Positions 34,390 to 42,346 of a stretch of DNA of 64,000 nt are shown piece after piece. A program made the translations under genes and the position numbers. Origin of the DNA: Archangium sp. (lineage in GTDB: Bacteria > Myxococcota > Myxococcia > Myxococcales > Myxococcaceae); NCBI GenBank assembly GCA_030681645.1, contig JAUXRX010000019.1, positions 1 through 64,000 of the forward strand, in the 5' to 3' direction. Below the pieces are notes generated by a model, which saw only the letters and a list, made by a program, of their open reading frames with translations, was not told the origin of the DNA and made no database searches. Every line of letters starts with the position of its first letter. The first letter of the stretch is position 1.

Positions 34390-34974
34390 ATGGCCCTCGA
34401 AGATCTCATCGCGCGCCTCGAGCGTGACGCCGACGTCCGGTCGTCGCAGCTCGAGCTCGACGCCGAGGCCGAAGCGACCGCCCTGCGCGGGGAGGCGGCC
34501 CGCGTGGCGCAGCAGCGGCGCGATCGCGAGCTGGGCTCGAGGCGGACCCGACGCCGGGCACAGCTCGACGCGGCGCTCGCCGAGGCGCGCAGGCAGACGC
34601 GGGGCGCCAGGCTCGCCGCGCAGCACGCGCTGCTCCAGCGGATCTTCGCCCGCGCGCGCGCGCTGGTGCCCGAGCTCGCGCGCTCGGAGGCGTACCTCTC
34701 TCAGGTGGCGGTGCACTGTGCGGAGGCGCGCCGGTACCTCGAGGGCGTGCGGGTGGTGGTGCGGTGCCAGCCGGCGCTCGTCGAGCGGCTTCGGGAGCCG
34801 GGGCTGACCCTGCTCGAGGACGCCGCGTTGCCGCCGGGCGTGGTCGTGGCAGCGGAAGACGGCTCGGTGTTCATCGACAACACGCTGCCGGCGCGGCTGG
34901 AGCGGCTCGAGGCGAAGCTGGCGGTGGAGCTGCTGGCGGAAGTCACGCGCCGGGCCGGGGAGACGGCACGATGA
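34390..34974 (+). CDS. ntpE: V/A-type ATPase subunit E (peripheral stalk)
   Basis: 194 residues. A long N-terminal charged helix (ALEDLIARLERDADVRSSQLELDAEAEATALRGEAARVAQQRRDRE) is followed by a C-terminal alpha/beta domain with GVVVAAEDGSVFIDNTLPARLERL. This matches the subunit E pattern in which a Gly-rich GGVVxxxxDGxxxxDNTLxxRL segment is conserved. It pairs with the NtpF-type coiled coil and binds the A3B3 head. It starts just two bases after ntpK and overlaps ntpC by ATGA. Confidence 0.88.
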   Translation: MALEDLIARLERDADVRSSQLELDAEAEATALRGEAARVAQQRRDRELGSRRTRRRAQLDAALAEARRQTRGARLAAQHALLQRIFARARALVPELARSEAYLSQVAVHCAEARRYLEGVRVVVRCQPALVERLREPGLTLLEDAALPPGVVVAAEDGSVFIDNTLPARLERLEAKLAVELLAEVTRRAGETAR

Positions 34975-36059
34975 GCCCGGCTCGGAGGGGAGATGGCGGG
35001 GGACCCCTCGACTCCGCTCGGGGTGAACGGGTGGGGAGCCCTGGCTTCTCCGCTCGGGTGGGGATCCCTGGCTTCTCAGCTCGGGGTGAACGGAGCCCTG
35101 ACTTCTCTGCCGCCGCGGCGCGGGCGCGCGGTCTCACCGCCCACCTCTTCACGCGGGCGGAGCTCGAGGCGTTGGCAGAGCACGACGTCACCCAGCTCGC
35201 CCGCTCGCCGAAGCTGGTGGTGCCCGTGCCGGCAAACCCCAGCCCGCTCGAGCTCGAGCGGGCGGTGCGGCTCACCGCGCGCCACCACCTGCGCACGCTC
35301 ACCCGGTGGGACGGCGCGGGGCCGGTGCTCGCGGTCTTCTACGCCGAGCAGGATCGCCTCAGCCTCCGCGCGATGCTGCGGGGGGCGCTCGCGACCGCGC
35401 CGGCAGAGGAGCGGCTGGCCGGGCTCATTCCCACGCCCACCCTGCCCGAGCGCGTGCTGGCCGAGCTGGCCCGGCAGCCCACGCCGGCGGCCATCGCAGC
35501 GCACCTGTTCGCCATCGGCCACCCCGAGGCGGGCCGGTTGGCGCCGCTGGTCGGAGCGGCTCAGCCCGACCTCCTGGCCCTCGAGCTGGCCTTGATGCAC
35601 GGCGCGGCGGAGCGCGCGAGGCGCGAGGCGAGGTGGGGTGACGAGAACCTGCGGCTCTTCGTGGCGCAGCGCATCGACACCGCCAACGTCGAGGCCGCGC
35701 TGTTGCTCGCCACCGCGAAGGACGTGGAGGCCGGGCGGTGCTTCGTGGAAGGCGGGCTCTCGTTCACGCTCGAACACTTCCTCTCGGTGGTGAACGCGAA
35801 GAACCCGGCCGCGCGGCTGCGCGAGCTGCTCTCGCACACGCCGCTGGTGGCGTTGCTGAACGACCCAGAGCGCGCGGGGTTCGTGCTCGCCCTGTCGACG
35901 CAGCAACGCGCCGCGCGGCTCGAGCCGCTGTCGAGCGCGCCGGTGTTGCTCTTCCTGTTGAGGCTCGAGGGGCAGGAGAGAGACCTGCGGCGGATTCTGC
36001 AGGGCGCAGCGCTGGGTGCGCCGGCCGCGGTGGTTCGGACTGAGCTGGTGACGCCATGA
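34971..36059 (+). CDS. ntpC: V/A-type ATPase subunit C (AC39-like), with repeat-derived N-terminus
   Basis: 362 residues. The C-terminal ~300 residues are helical with the AC39/NtpC pattern (DENLRLFVAQRIDTANVEAALLLATAKDVEAGRCFVEGG, and a late EGQERDLRRILQGAALG). Subunit C couples the rotor to the membrane ring. The first ~40 residues (PLDSARGERVGSPGFSARVGIPGFSARGERSPDFS) translate a family B element with an internal tandem unit. The native start probably resumed at FSAAAARARGL, the usual xxAxxRARAL beginning. No upstream ATG replaces 34971, which overlaps the ntpE stop. Confidence 0.85.
   Translation: MSPARRGDGGGPLDSARGERVGSPGFSARVGIPGFSARGERSPDFSAAAARARGLTAHLFTRAELEALAEHDVTQLARSPKLVVPVPANPSPLELERAVRLTARHHLRTLTRWDGAGPVLAVFYAEQDRLSLRAMLRGALATAPAEERLAGLIPTPTLPERVLAELARQPTPAAIAAHLFAIGHPEAGRLAPLVGAAQPDLLALELALMHGAAERARREARWGDENLRLFVAQRIDTANVEAALLLATAKDVEAGRCFVEGGLSFTLEHFLSVVNAKNPAARLRELLSHTPLVALLNDPERAGFVLALSTQQRAARLEPLSSAPVLLFLLRLEGQERDLRRILQGAALGAPAAVVRTELVTP
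35004..35100. repeat. Family B element with tandem units inside ntpC
   Basis: CCCCTCGACTCCGCTCGGGG plus TGAACGG at 35004-35030. It is followed by imperfect tandem units built on CCCTGGCTTCTCCGCTCGGG, ending in CAGCTCGGGGTGAACGG at 35077-35093 and a partial third unit. All of it is in frame near the 5' end of ntpC. Confidence 0.85.
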
Positions 36060-36388
36060 GTGAAGGAGACGTGGTGCGGGTGGTCTGCCGGCCGCAGCTC
36101 GCGCCGGGCTTCGAGCTCGCGGGCGTGACGGTCGACGTCGCGCTCGACGGCCCGGGTGCGGCGGAGGTGCTGCGCCGGCTGGCCGCCGAGCCGAAGAACG
36201 GCATCGTGCTGGTCGACGACGTGCTCCATCGCGCGCTCCCCGACGAGCTGCGCGCGCGGCTCGAGCGTCAGCCCCGCCCGCTGGTCACGCCATTCCCCGC
36301 GCCTGCGTGGGACGAAGCAGCCGAGGCCGAGGCGTACGTGCTCGAGATTCTCCGCCAGGCCATCGGGTACCGGGTGAGGCCGCGATGA
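36056..36388 (+). CDS. ntpG: V/A-type ATPase subunit F (NtpG)
   Basis: 110 residues with a CheY-like alpha/beta rhythm (VVRVVCRPQLAPGFELAGVTVDVAL, NGIVLVDDVLHRALPDELRARLERQ, PLVTPFPAP). The ending YVLEILRQAIGYRVR matches the subunit F C-terminal helix. Subunit F sits on the central rotor. The overlap with ntpC (ATGA at 36056-36059) and with ntpA fixes its place in the operon. Confidence 0.88.
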   Translation: MSEGDVVRVVCRPQLAPGFELAGVTVDVALDGPGAAEVLRRLAAEPKNGIVLVDDVLHRALPDELRARLERQPRPLVTPFPAPAWDEAAEAEAYVLEILRQAIGYRVRPR

Positions 36389-38139
36389 GCACCTCCGACG
36401 CCAGGTTGACCCGGGTGGTGGGGGCGCTGGCCGAGGCGAGCGGCATGCGCGACGCGGTGCTCAACGAGCTGGTGCGGGTGGGCGAGGTGGGCCTGCTGGC
36501 CGAGGTGCTGCGCGTCACGGGCGACCGCGCCACCCTGCAGGTCTTCGAGGAGACGATGGGGCTCTCGCTCGAGGAGCCGGTGCTGCGCGAAGGGCTGCCC
36601 CTCACCGTCGAGCTGGGGCCGGGGTTGTTGGGCACGGTCATCGACGGCATCGGCCGCCCGCTGGCCGGCCTGGCGGCGCGCTCGGGAGACTTCATTCTCC
36701 CCGGGGCGAACGCGCCCACCATCGACCGCGGGCGGCGCTTCCTCTTCACGCCCTCGGTGGCGCCCGGCGCGGCGGTGCAGGAAGGCGACGTCATCGGCAC
36801 TGCGCCGGAGCGGGGTGGGCTCGAGCACCGCGTGCTGGTGCCTCCGGGGCGGGGCGGCGAGGTGAAGCAGGTCTTCGCGGGTGAGCGCACCATCGAGGAG
36901 CCCATCGTGGAGTTCACCGACGGCACGCAGCTCACGTTGCTGCAGCGCTGGCCGGTGCGGCGGCCGCGGCCGGTGCACAAGCGCCTTGACGCGAGCCGGC
37001 CGTTCCTCACCGGGCAGCGCATCTTCGACTTCCTCTTCCCGGTGGCGGAGGGCGGCACGGTGGCGGTGCCCGGCGGCTTCGGCACGGGCAAGACGGTCAT
37101 CGAACAATCGCTGGCGAAGTACTCCGACGCCGACGTGGTCATCTACATCGGCTGCGGCGAACGCGGGAACGAGATGGCCGAAGTGCTGCACGAGTTCTCG
37201 GCCCTGAAGGACCCGCGCACGGGGCGCCCGGTGCTCGATCGCACGGTGCTGGTGGTGAACACCTCGAACATGCCGGTCGCGGCGCGCGAGTCATCGGTCT
37301 ACCTGGGGCTGACGCTCGCCGAATATTTCCGCGACCAGGGCTACCGGGTGGCGGTGATGGCCGACTCGCTCTCGCGCTGGGCGGAGGCGCTGCGGGAGAT
37401 CGGCTCGCGACTGCAGGAGATGCCGGGAGAAGAGGGTTACCCGACGTACCTGGCCAGCCGCGCCGCGCGGCTCCACGAGAGAGCGGGGCGGGTGCAGTGC
37501 CTGGGGTCGCCGCCGCGAGAAGGTTCGGTGACGTTGATCAGCGCGGTCTCGCCGCCGGGCGGCGACTTCTCCGAGCCGGTGACGCAAGCCTGTCTGCGGG
37601 TCGCGGGAGCGCTCTGGGCGCTCGACCCCGAGCTGGCGCACCAGCGCCAATTTCCCGCGGTGGACTGGCACACGAGCTACAGCCTCTACGCCGAGGCGAT
37701 GGGCAACGCCTTCGACGCGACGGTCGACGAGGGCTGGTCGAAGGCGAGAGCGGGGCTCTTCGAGCTCCTGCAACGAGACACCGAGCTGCGCGAAGTGGCG
37801 GCAGTGGTGGGCCCCGAGTCGCTCGAGGACAAGGATCGCCTTCTGCTGGCCGCGGCGGCGCTGGCGAGAGAAGTGGTGCTGGGTCAAAGCGCCTTCGACC
37901 CGAACGACGCCTGGTCGCCCCCATCGAAGACGTACCTGCTCGCGCGTCTCTGCCTGACCGCGCTGGAGAAGGGCCGCGACGCCCTCTCGAAGGGAGCCCC
38001 CTTTACCGAGTTGGAGCTGGCAGGCCTCCGCCGGGCGCTGGCGATGTTGAGGGACTCCCCCGCCACCGAGTTCGCGGCAAGAACGACCGAAGTCGAAGCG
38101 CGCCTGCAATCCCTCTGGAAGCCGGGAGGGACGCGATGA
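36385..38139 (+). CDS. ntpA: V/A-type ATPase catalytic subunit A
   Basis: 584 residues. The P-loop GGFGTGKT is at about residues 229-236, followed by IYIGCGERGNEMAEVLHEF and DSLSRWAEALREI, signatures of the catalytic A subunit. The non-homologous bulge of A subunits is present (about 115-190, GDVIGTAPERGGLEHRVLVPPGRGGEVKQ). The C-terminal helical domain ends at 584. Both overlaps are ATGA type. All catalytic elements appear intact, so this should be an active ATPase or ATP synthase. Confidence 0.95.
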   Translation: MSTSDARLTRVVGALAEASGMRDAVLNELVRVGEVGLLAEVLRVTGDRATLQVFEETMGLSLEEPVLREGLPLTVELGPGLLGTVIDGIGRPLAGLAARSGDFILPGANAPTIDRGRRFLFTPSVAPGAAVQEGDVIGTAPERGGLEHRVLVPPGRGGEVKQVFAGERTIEEPIVEFTDGTQLTLLQRWPVRRPRPVHKRLDASRPFLTGQRIFDFLFPVAEGGTVAVPGGFGTGKTVIEQSLAKYSDADVVIYIGCGERGNEMAEVLHEFSALKDPRTGRPVLDRTVLVVNTSNMPVAARESSVYLGLTLAEYFRDQGYRVAVMADSLSRWAEALREIGSRLQEMPGEEGYPTYLASRAARLHERAGRVQCLGSPPREGSVTLISAVSPPGGDFSEPVTQACLRVAGALWALDPELAHQRQFPAVDWHTSYSLYAEAMGNAFDATVDEGWSKARAGLFELLQRDTELREVAAVVGPESLEDKDRLLLAAAALAREVVLGQSAFDPNDAWSPPSKTYLLARLCLTALEKGRDALSKGAPFTELELAGLRRALAMLRDSPATEFAARTTEVEARLQSLWKPGGTR

Positions 38140-39626
38140 GCCCCCCGCATCCGAAGCCGACGTCCCCGATCGCGAACCCGATCGCGATCCCGATCCCGTC
38201 GCCGACCCCGACCCCGAATCCGACCCCGACCCCGACCCCGACCCCGAGATTCCCACTCACCCGCACCTACCGCGGCGCCCGCGCAGCAGCGGGCCCCCTC
38301 GTCTACCTCTCCTCCGCCCAGCGCGTCTCCCTCGGAGAATGGGTGACGCTGAAGGCCCCGGGCCAGCCCACCCTCCGCGGCCAGGTGATCGACGCCGGCC
38401 GCGACGTGAGCGTGATCCAGGTCCTCGAGGAGACCCTCGGCCTCTCCCCGGCCACAGTGGAGCTCTCCCTCACCGGTGAGCTCGCCACCGCGGTGGTCGG
38501 CCGCGATCTCCTCGGCCGGGCGCTGAGCGGAGGCGGCGCCCCGCGCGACGGCCAGCCTCCCCCCATCGGCGAAGCGCTCGCGCCGCTGTGGGGTGCCCCG
38601 CTCAACCCGGTGCGCCGCGTGCCGCCCGCCGACTTCATCGAGACCGGCATCTCGGCCATCGACGGCATGAACACGCTGGTGCGCGGGCAGAAGCTCCCGG
38701 TCTTCTCGGGCCCCGGCCTCCCCGCGCTCGAGCTGGCGGCCACCATCGTCGAGAACGCCCGCGCGCCGCGAGGTGAGCCCTTCGCCGTGGTCTTCTGCGC
38801 CATCGGCATCACCGAGCGGGAGACGCGCACCTTCCTCGACCGCTTCTCCTCGAGCGGCGCGCTCGAGCGCAGCGTGCTCTACCTGAACCAGGCGCAGGAC
38901 CCGACCATCGAGCGGCTCCTCACGCCCCGCGCCGCGCTCGCGTGCGCAGAGCACCTCGCCTTCGTGCACGGGCTCCACGTGCTGGTGGTGCTGGCCGACA
39001 TGACGAACTACTGCGAGGCGCTGCGGGAGGTCGCCGCCGCGCGCGAGGAGGTGCCCGGCCGCCGCGGCTACCCGGGCTACATGTACACGGACCTCGCCTC
39101 GCTCTACGAGCGCGCCGGCGTGCTGAAGGACAAGCCCGGCTCGGTGACGCAGCTGCCGATTCTCACCATGCCCGACGACGACATCACCCACCCCATTCCG
39201 GACCTCACCGGCTACATCACCGAGGGCCAGGTGGTGCTCAGCCGCGAGCTGCACCGGCGCGGCGTCTTCCCCCCGGTGGACGTGCTGCCCTCGCTGTCGC
39301 GCCTGATGAACGCGGGCATCGGCAAGAACCGCACGTTGCCCGAGCACCGCAAGTGGGCTGATCAGCTCTACGCCCTCTACGCCCGCGGGCGCGAAGCGCG
39401 CTTGATGGTGGCCATCGTCGGTGAGGCGGGGCTCTCGCCCGCAGATCGCCGCGCGCTCACCCTGGCCGACGCGTTCGAGAAGGACTTCATCCACCAGGCG
39501 GGCACGCGCCGCACCATCGCGCAGACGCTGGAGGCCGGCTGGCGCCTGATGGATCCCGTGCCGCGCGAGGAGCTGCTCAAGCTCTCCGACGAGCTGCTCG
39601 CCACCCGAAAGGAGCACCGCACATGA
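38136..39626 (+). CDS. ntpB: V/A-type ATPase subunit B, with a Pro-Thr repeat N-terminal extension
   Basis: 496 residues. Core motifs are ISAIDGMNTLVRGQKLPVFSGPGLP, VLADMTNYCEALREVAAAREEVPGRRGYPGYMYTDLA and GIGKNRTLPEHRKWADQLY, all typical of the non-catalytic B subunit, with no P-loop as expected. Native-looking sequence begins at TRTYRGARAAAGPLVYL (about residue 42). Residues 1-40 are Pro-Ile/Pro-Ser/Pro-Thr alternations encoded by a CCCCGA hexamer repeat, an unusual addition. It begins by ATGA overlap with ntpA. Confidence 0.93.
   Translation: MSPPHPKPTSPIANPIAIPIPSPTPTPNPTPTPTPTPRFPLTRTYRGARAAAGPLVYLSSAQRVSLGEWVTLKAPGQPTLRGQVIDAGRDVSVIQVLEETLGLSPATVELSLTGELATAVVGRDLLGRALSGGGAPRDGQPPPIGEALAPLWGAPLNPVRRVPPADFIETGISAIDGMNTLVRGQKLPVFSGPGLPALELAATIVENARAPRGEPFAVVFCAIGITERETRTFLDRFSSSGALERSVLYLNQAQDPTIERLLTPRAALACAEHLAFVHGLHVLVVLADMTNYCEALREVAAAREEVPGRRGYPGYMYTDLASLYERAGVLKDKPGSVTQLPILTMPDDDITHPIPDLTGYITEGQVVLSRELHRRGVFPPVDVLPSLSRLMNAGIGKNRTLPEHRKWADQLYALYARGREARLMVAIVGEAGLSPADRRALTLADAFEKDFIHQAGTRRTIAQTLEAGWRLMDPVPREELLKLSDELLATRKEHRT
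38202..38247 (+). repeat. CCCCGA hexanucleotide repeat in the ntpB 5' end
   Basis: Imperfect tandem CCCCGA units (six or so perfect, one CCGAAT variant), preceded from about 38160 by decayed CGATCC units. It encodes (Pro-Thr)n in frame. Confidence 0.9.
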
Positions 39627-40252
39627 GCCCCTCGCGCGCCGCAGCGACCCGCTCGAACCTGGTGCGCCTGCGCCGCCGGCTCGAGCAGGTGGAGAAGGGC
39701 GCCGCGCTGCTGCGACGCAAGCGCGAGTCGCTGGTGGCCGAGCTGTTCGATCGCGCCCGCCCGGCCATCGACAGCCGGCAACGCATCGAGACGCAGGCGC
39801 GCACCGCGTGGCGGTCGCTGCTCACCGCCGCGGCCACGCACGGGCGCGACGAGCTCCGCGCGGTGGGGTGGCCTTCGCGCACGTTGCGGGTCGAGCTGGC
39901 GCCCATCGAGGTCTGGGGGCTGCACGCGGTCGAGCTGGCGCGGCGGCCGCAGGTGGTGCGGAGCCTGGGCGCGCGGGGCGCCGCGCCCGAAGCCGCGCCC
40001 GCCGTGGCCGCCGCCGCCTTCGAGGAGCTGCTCGAGTTGCTGCTCGACGCCGCCCCGAAGGAGTTCCTGATGCGCCGCCTCGGCCACGAGCTCTCGCGCG
40101 CGACCCGGCTGGTGAACACGCTGGAGCAGCGGGTGGCGACGGGGCTGCACGCCGACCTGGCCCACGTGCGCCGCACCCTCGAGGAGCGCGAGCGTGAGGA
40201 GCACCTGCGGCTCAAGCGCCTCATCGCCAGGCGCAAGGCCGAGCGCCAGTAG
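39623..40252 (+). CDS. ntpD: V/A-type ATPase subunit D (central stalk)
   Basis: 209 residues. It has the conserved opening AATRSNLVRLRRRLEQVEKGAALLRRKRESLV, a long antiparallel coiled-coil axle helix. The C-terminal TRLVNTLEQRVATGLHADLAHVRRTLEEREREEHLRLKRL completes the pair and matches the RVNALEYVxIPxL region of subunit D. It is the last gene of the operon. Its stop codon lies inside a 29-bp sequence that also forms the 3' end of the metalloprotease gene at 42347. Confidence 0.9.
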   Translation: MSPSRAAATRSNLVRLRRRLEQVEKGAALLRRKRESLVAELFDRARPAIDSRQRIETQARTAWRSLLTAAATHGRDELRAVGWPSRTLRVELAPIEVWGLHAVELARRPQVVRSLGARGAAPEAAPAVAAAAFEELLELLLDAAPKEFLMRRLGHELSRATRLVNTLEQRVATGLHADLAHVRRTLEEREREEHLRLKRLIARRKAERQ

Positions 40253-40275
40253 AAGTACGGGCTCGTCGCCACGTC
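40247..40275. repeat. 29-bp duplicated sequence, copy 1
   Basis: Identical over 29 bp to 42348-42376, which is the 3' end of the zincin lipoprotein gene. On the minus strand it reads DVATSPYFY as in that protein, but here the following codon is TGG, not a stop. Confidence 0.9.
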
Positions 40276-40331
40276 TGTCGGCCGCCGCCGGGAACGCAGC
40301 TGCCGGCTGGCTCGGGGCTGCCGTTCGCCTC

Positions 40332-41234
40332 TCACGGACAGGGCAGTGTCGCGCAAACGGAACCACCGTCTCCGTCGAACTCGCAGCTGAAGCCGTCGGC
40401 GCAGTTGAAATCGGTGCAGGACTCACCAACCCCGCGCGGGCTGGCACAGGCCCCTTCGAGGCAGTGTGAGCTGAGGCAGTCCTCATCGCTCGCGCACGCG
40501 GACTCCAGGGCGCCGAGTGAGGCGCACAGCGCGTTCACGCAACGGAGGCCCGGCTGACAGGCGGGGAAACCCTCGCCGCAGGTCTGCCCGGGTGTCCCTC
40601 CCACGCGTCTGTCAGGCGAAGGACGTGACCCTTCGCTGCAGGTGCCGACCTCGGTTGAACTGATGAACTGCACGCACGACATCCACTCCAGACAATCGTT
40701 CCTGGCGCGGCATCGCCCTCCGGAGCCGGAGCGCGGTACGCAAGAGACCCCGCCATCGAGGAACCTCTGAGCATGGAGCCCGCGCCCGCACAGATGGAGC
40801 GTATCGGGTGTGGCTCCACGCGGCGCAGCAAGCTTGCAGCTTCCACAGACAGCGCGGTTCTCCGCACTGCAGACCAGGCCCGGGGCGCAGGCATCGAAGC
40901 GGCCACCGCACGGCGCACCTTCGCTGAGCTTTCCGGGGAAGGCAGCCTGACACTCCTCCGTCTGCCAGGCGTCGGCGGTACACCCCACCGTGCGGATCCG
41001 CTCGATGCAGGCTGCGGCGCGCTCCGCGGAGTATCCGACGTCACCCGCGGCGAGCAGGAGCAGCTCGGGTCGTGACTCGGACCAGACGCCTGGTCGATCG
41101 CAGTCGATGCTCGAGTCGAGGAGCAAGCAGGCCCTGGCACGCTCACACGTCGCTTTGCCGGCGGCACGGCCGTAGTCCTCGAGAGCGAGGCTGCAACCCG
41201 CCAGCAAGAACACGCTCGCCCACCGCATGCGCAT
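40332..41234 (-). CDS. Cysteine-rich lipoprotein with dickkopf-like modules
   Basis: 300 residues. MRMRWASVFLLAGCSLALED is a lipoprotein signal (lipid Cys at 14; ATG 41228 is an alternative start two codons in). There are about 30 cysteines in spaced pairs. The units are GAPCGGRFDACAPGLVC, GQTCGEGFPACQPGLRCVNALC, SACASDEDCLSSHCLEGAC and GESCTDFNCADGFSC. This spaced CxxGxxC pattern is common in myxobacterial outer-membrane lipoproteins. No catalytic site is visible. It is divergent from the LysM gene. Confidence 0.75.
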   Translation of the reverse strand: MRMRWASVFLLAGCSLALEDYGRAAGKATCERARACLLLDSSIDCDRPGVWSESRPELLLLAAGDVGYSAERAAACIERIRTVGCTADAWQTEECQAAFPGKLSEGAPCGGRFDACAPGLVCSAENRAVCGSCKLAAPRGATPDTLHLCGRGLHAQRFLDGGVSCVPRSGSGGRCRARNDCLEWMSCVQFISSTEVGTCSEGSRPSPDRRVGGTPGQTCGEGFPACQPGLRCVNALCASLGALESACASDEDCLSSHCLEGACASPRGVGESCTDFNCADGFSCEFDGDGGSVCATLPCP

Positions 41235-41458
41235 TCGCGGACTATGCGTCAGGGAGCGGCGCCTCGGCCATCGCCTTCGCCAGCCAGGTCGGCAACCGCT
41301 CGGCGATCGGGCAGATCAGAAGCGTGAACGCGCCCTGCTGAAATTCGTCGCGAAATTCGCGCTGGAATGCGTCGCGAAGTGTTCAGTCGCTTGACGACTT
41401 TCTCGAAAGACCACCCGCGACCGGGCCGGAGAACTCTGTGGGTTCTCGGGAGGTCGTC

Positions 41459-42283
41459 ATGGCGTACCAGATTCGCTCCGGTGACACGTTGTCGGGCATC
41501 GCGTCGCGGTACCACACCTCGGTCGGCGCGCTGATGCGCGCGAACCCGCAGATCCACAACGCCAACCTCATCTACGCCGGCCAGCGCCTCGACATCCCCG
41601 GGTCGTCTGACAGCTTCCAGCCTGCGCCCGGCACCGGAGGTAACCGCTATACCGTTCGTTCGGGAGACACGCTCTCGGCCATCGGTGCGCGCTTCGGGGT
41701 CCCCTACATGGACATCGCGCGGGCCAACGGCCTCTCGAACCCCAACCTCATTCGGGTGGGTCAGCAGCTCGTGATTCCCGGCCGCAACGCGCCGACGCCT
41801 GGCCCCGCGCCGACTCCCACGCCGACGCCCACTCCGACGCCGACGGGTCCCGTCTCGGGCATCGAGAACCGCCCCGGCGTGAAGGGCAACGCCGCGCAGA
41901 CCATCGCCTTCTTCATGTCGAAGGGGCTCACCAAGGCGCAGGCCGCGGGCATCGCCGGCAACCTGCTCTACGAGTCGGGCTTCAACCCGAACGCCGTCGG
42001 CGATGGGGGCACGTCGTTCGGCGTCGCCCAGTGGCACAACGGTCGCGGCACCGCGATGAAGCAGTGGACGGCAGCGCACGGGTACGCGACCAACTCGTTC
42101 AAGGGTCAGCTCGAGTACCTGTGGCACGAGCTCAACAACGGAGAGAGCTACGCGCTGGGCAAGCTGCGCGCGACCACCAGCGCGTACGACGCCGGCATGG
42201 CGTTCTGCCGTTACTTTGAGCGACCGGCGTACATCAACCCGGCCCGCGGCCAGGCGGCGCAGAACTTCTACGCGACGAACTGA
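41459..42283 (+). CDS. LysM-LysM lysozyme-like protein (phage-tail-lysozyme type domain)
   Basis: 274 residues from ATG 41459 behind GGGAGGTCGTC. Two LysM modules bind peptidoglycan: residues about 3-47 (YQIRSGDTLSGIASRYHTSVGALMRANP) and 63-107 (YTVRSGDTLSAIGARFGVPYMDIARANG). A (Pro-Thr)n linker, about 112-130, follows. The C-terminal ~150 residues look like the phage tail lysozyme-type domain: IAGNLLYESGFNPNAVGDGG, with Glu in YES as candidate catalytic acid, then SFGVAQWHNGRG. It has no signal peptide. In the 224-bp divergent gap upstream, GTCGCGAA occurs at 41347 and 41371, 24 bp apart, perhaps a control site. Confidence 0.85.
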   Translation: MAYQIRSGDTLSGIASRYHTSVGALMRANPQIHNANLIYAGQRLDIPGSSDSFQPAPGTGGNRYTVRSGDTLSAIGARFGVPYMDIARANGLSNPNLIRVGQQLVIPGRNAPTPGPAPTPTPTPTPTPTGPVSGIENRPGVKGNAAQTIAFFMSKGLTKAQAAGIAGNLLYESGFNPNAVGDGGTSFGVAQWHNGRGTAMKQWTAAHGYATNSFKGQLEYLWHELNNGESYALGKLRATTSAYDAGMAFCRYFERPAYINPARGQAAQNFYATN

Positions 42284-42346
42284 TCAGCTTCACCCTCGCC
42301 GCCGAGGCACCCACGTGCGCCTCATCACGAGGCGCACGGCCGGGCG

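Noticed and set aside
41459..42283. A prophage lysis gene
   Set aside because: The C-terminal domain resembles phage tail lysozymes, but no other phage genes, integrase or att repeats are nearby, so I treat it as a chromosomal cell-wall enzyme.
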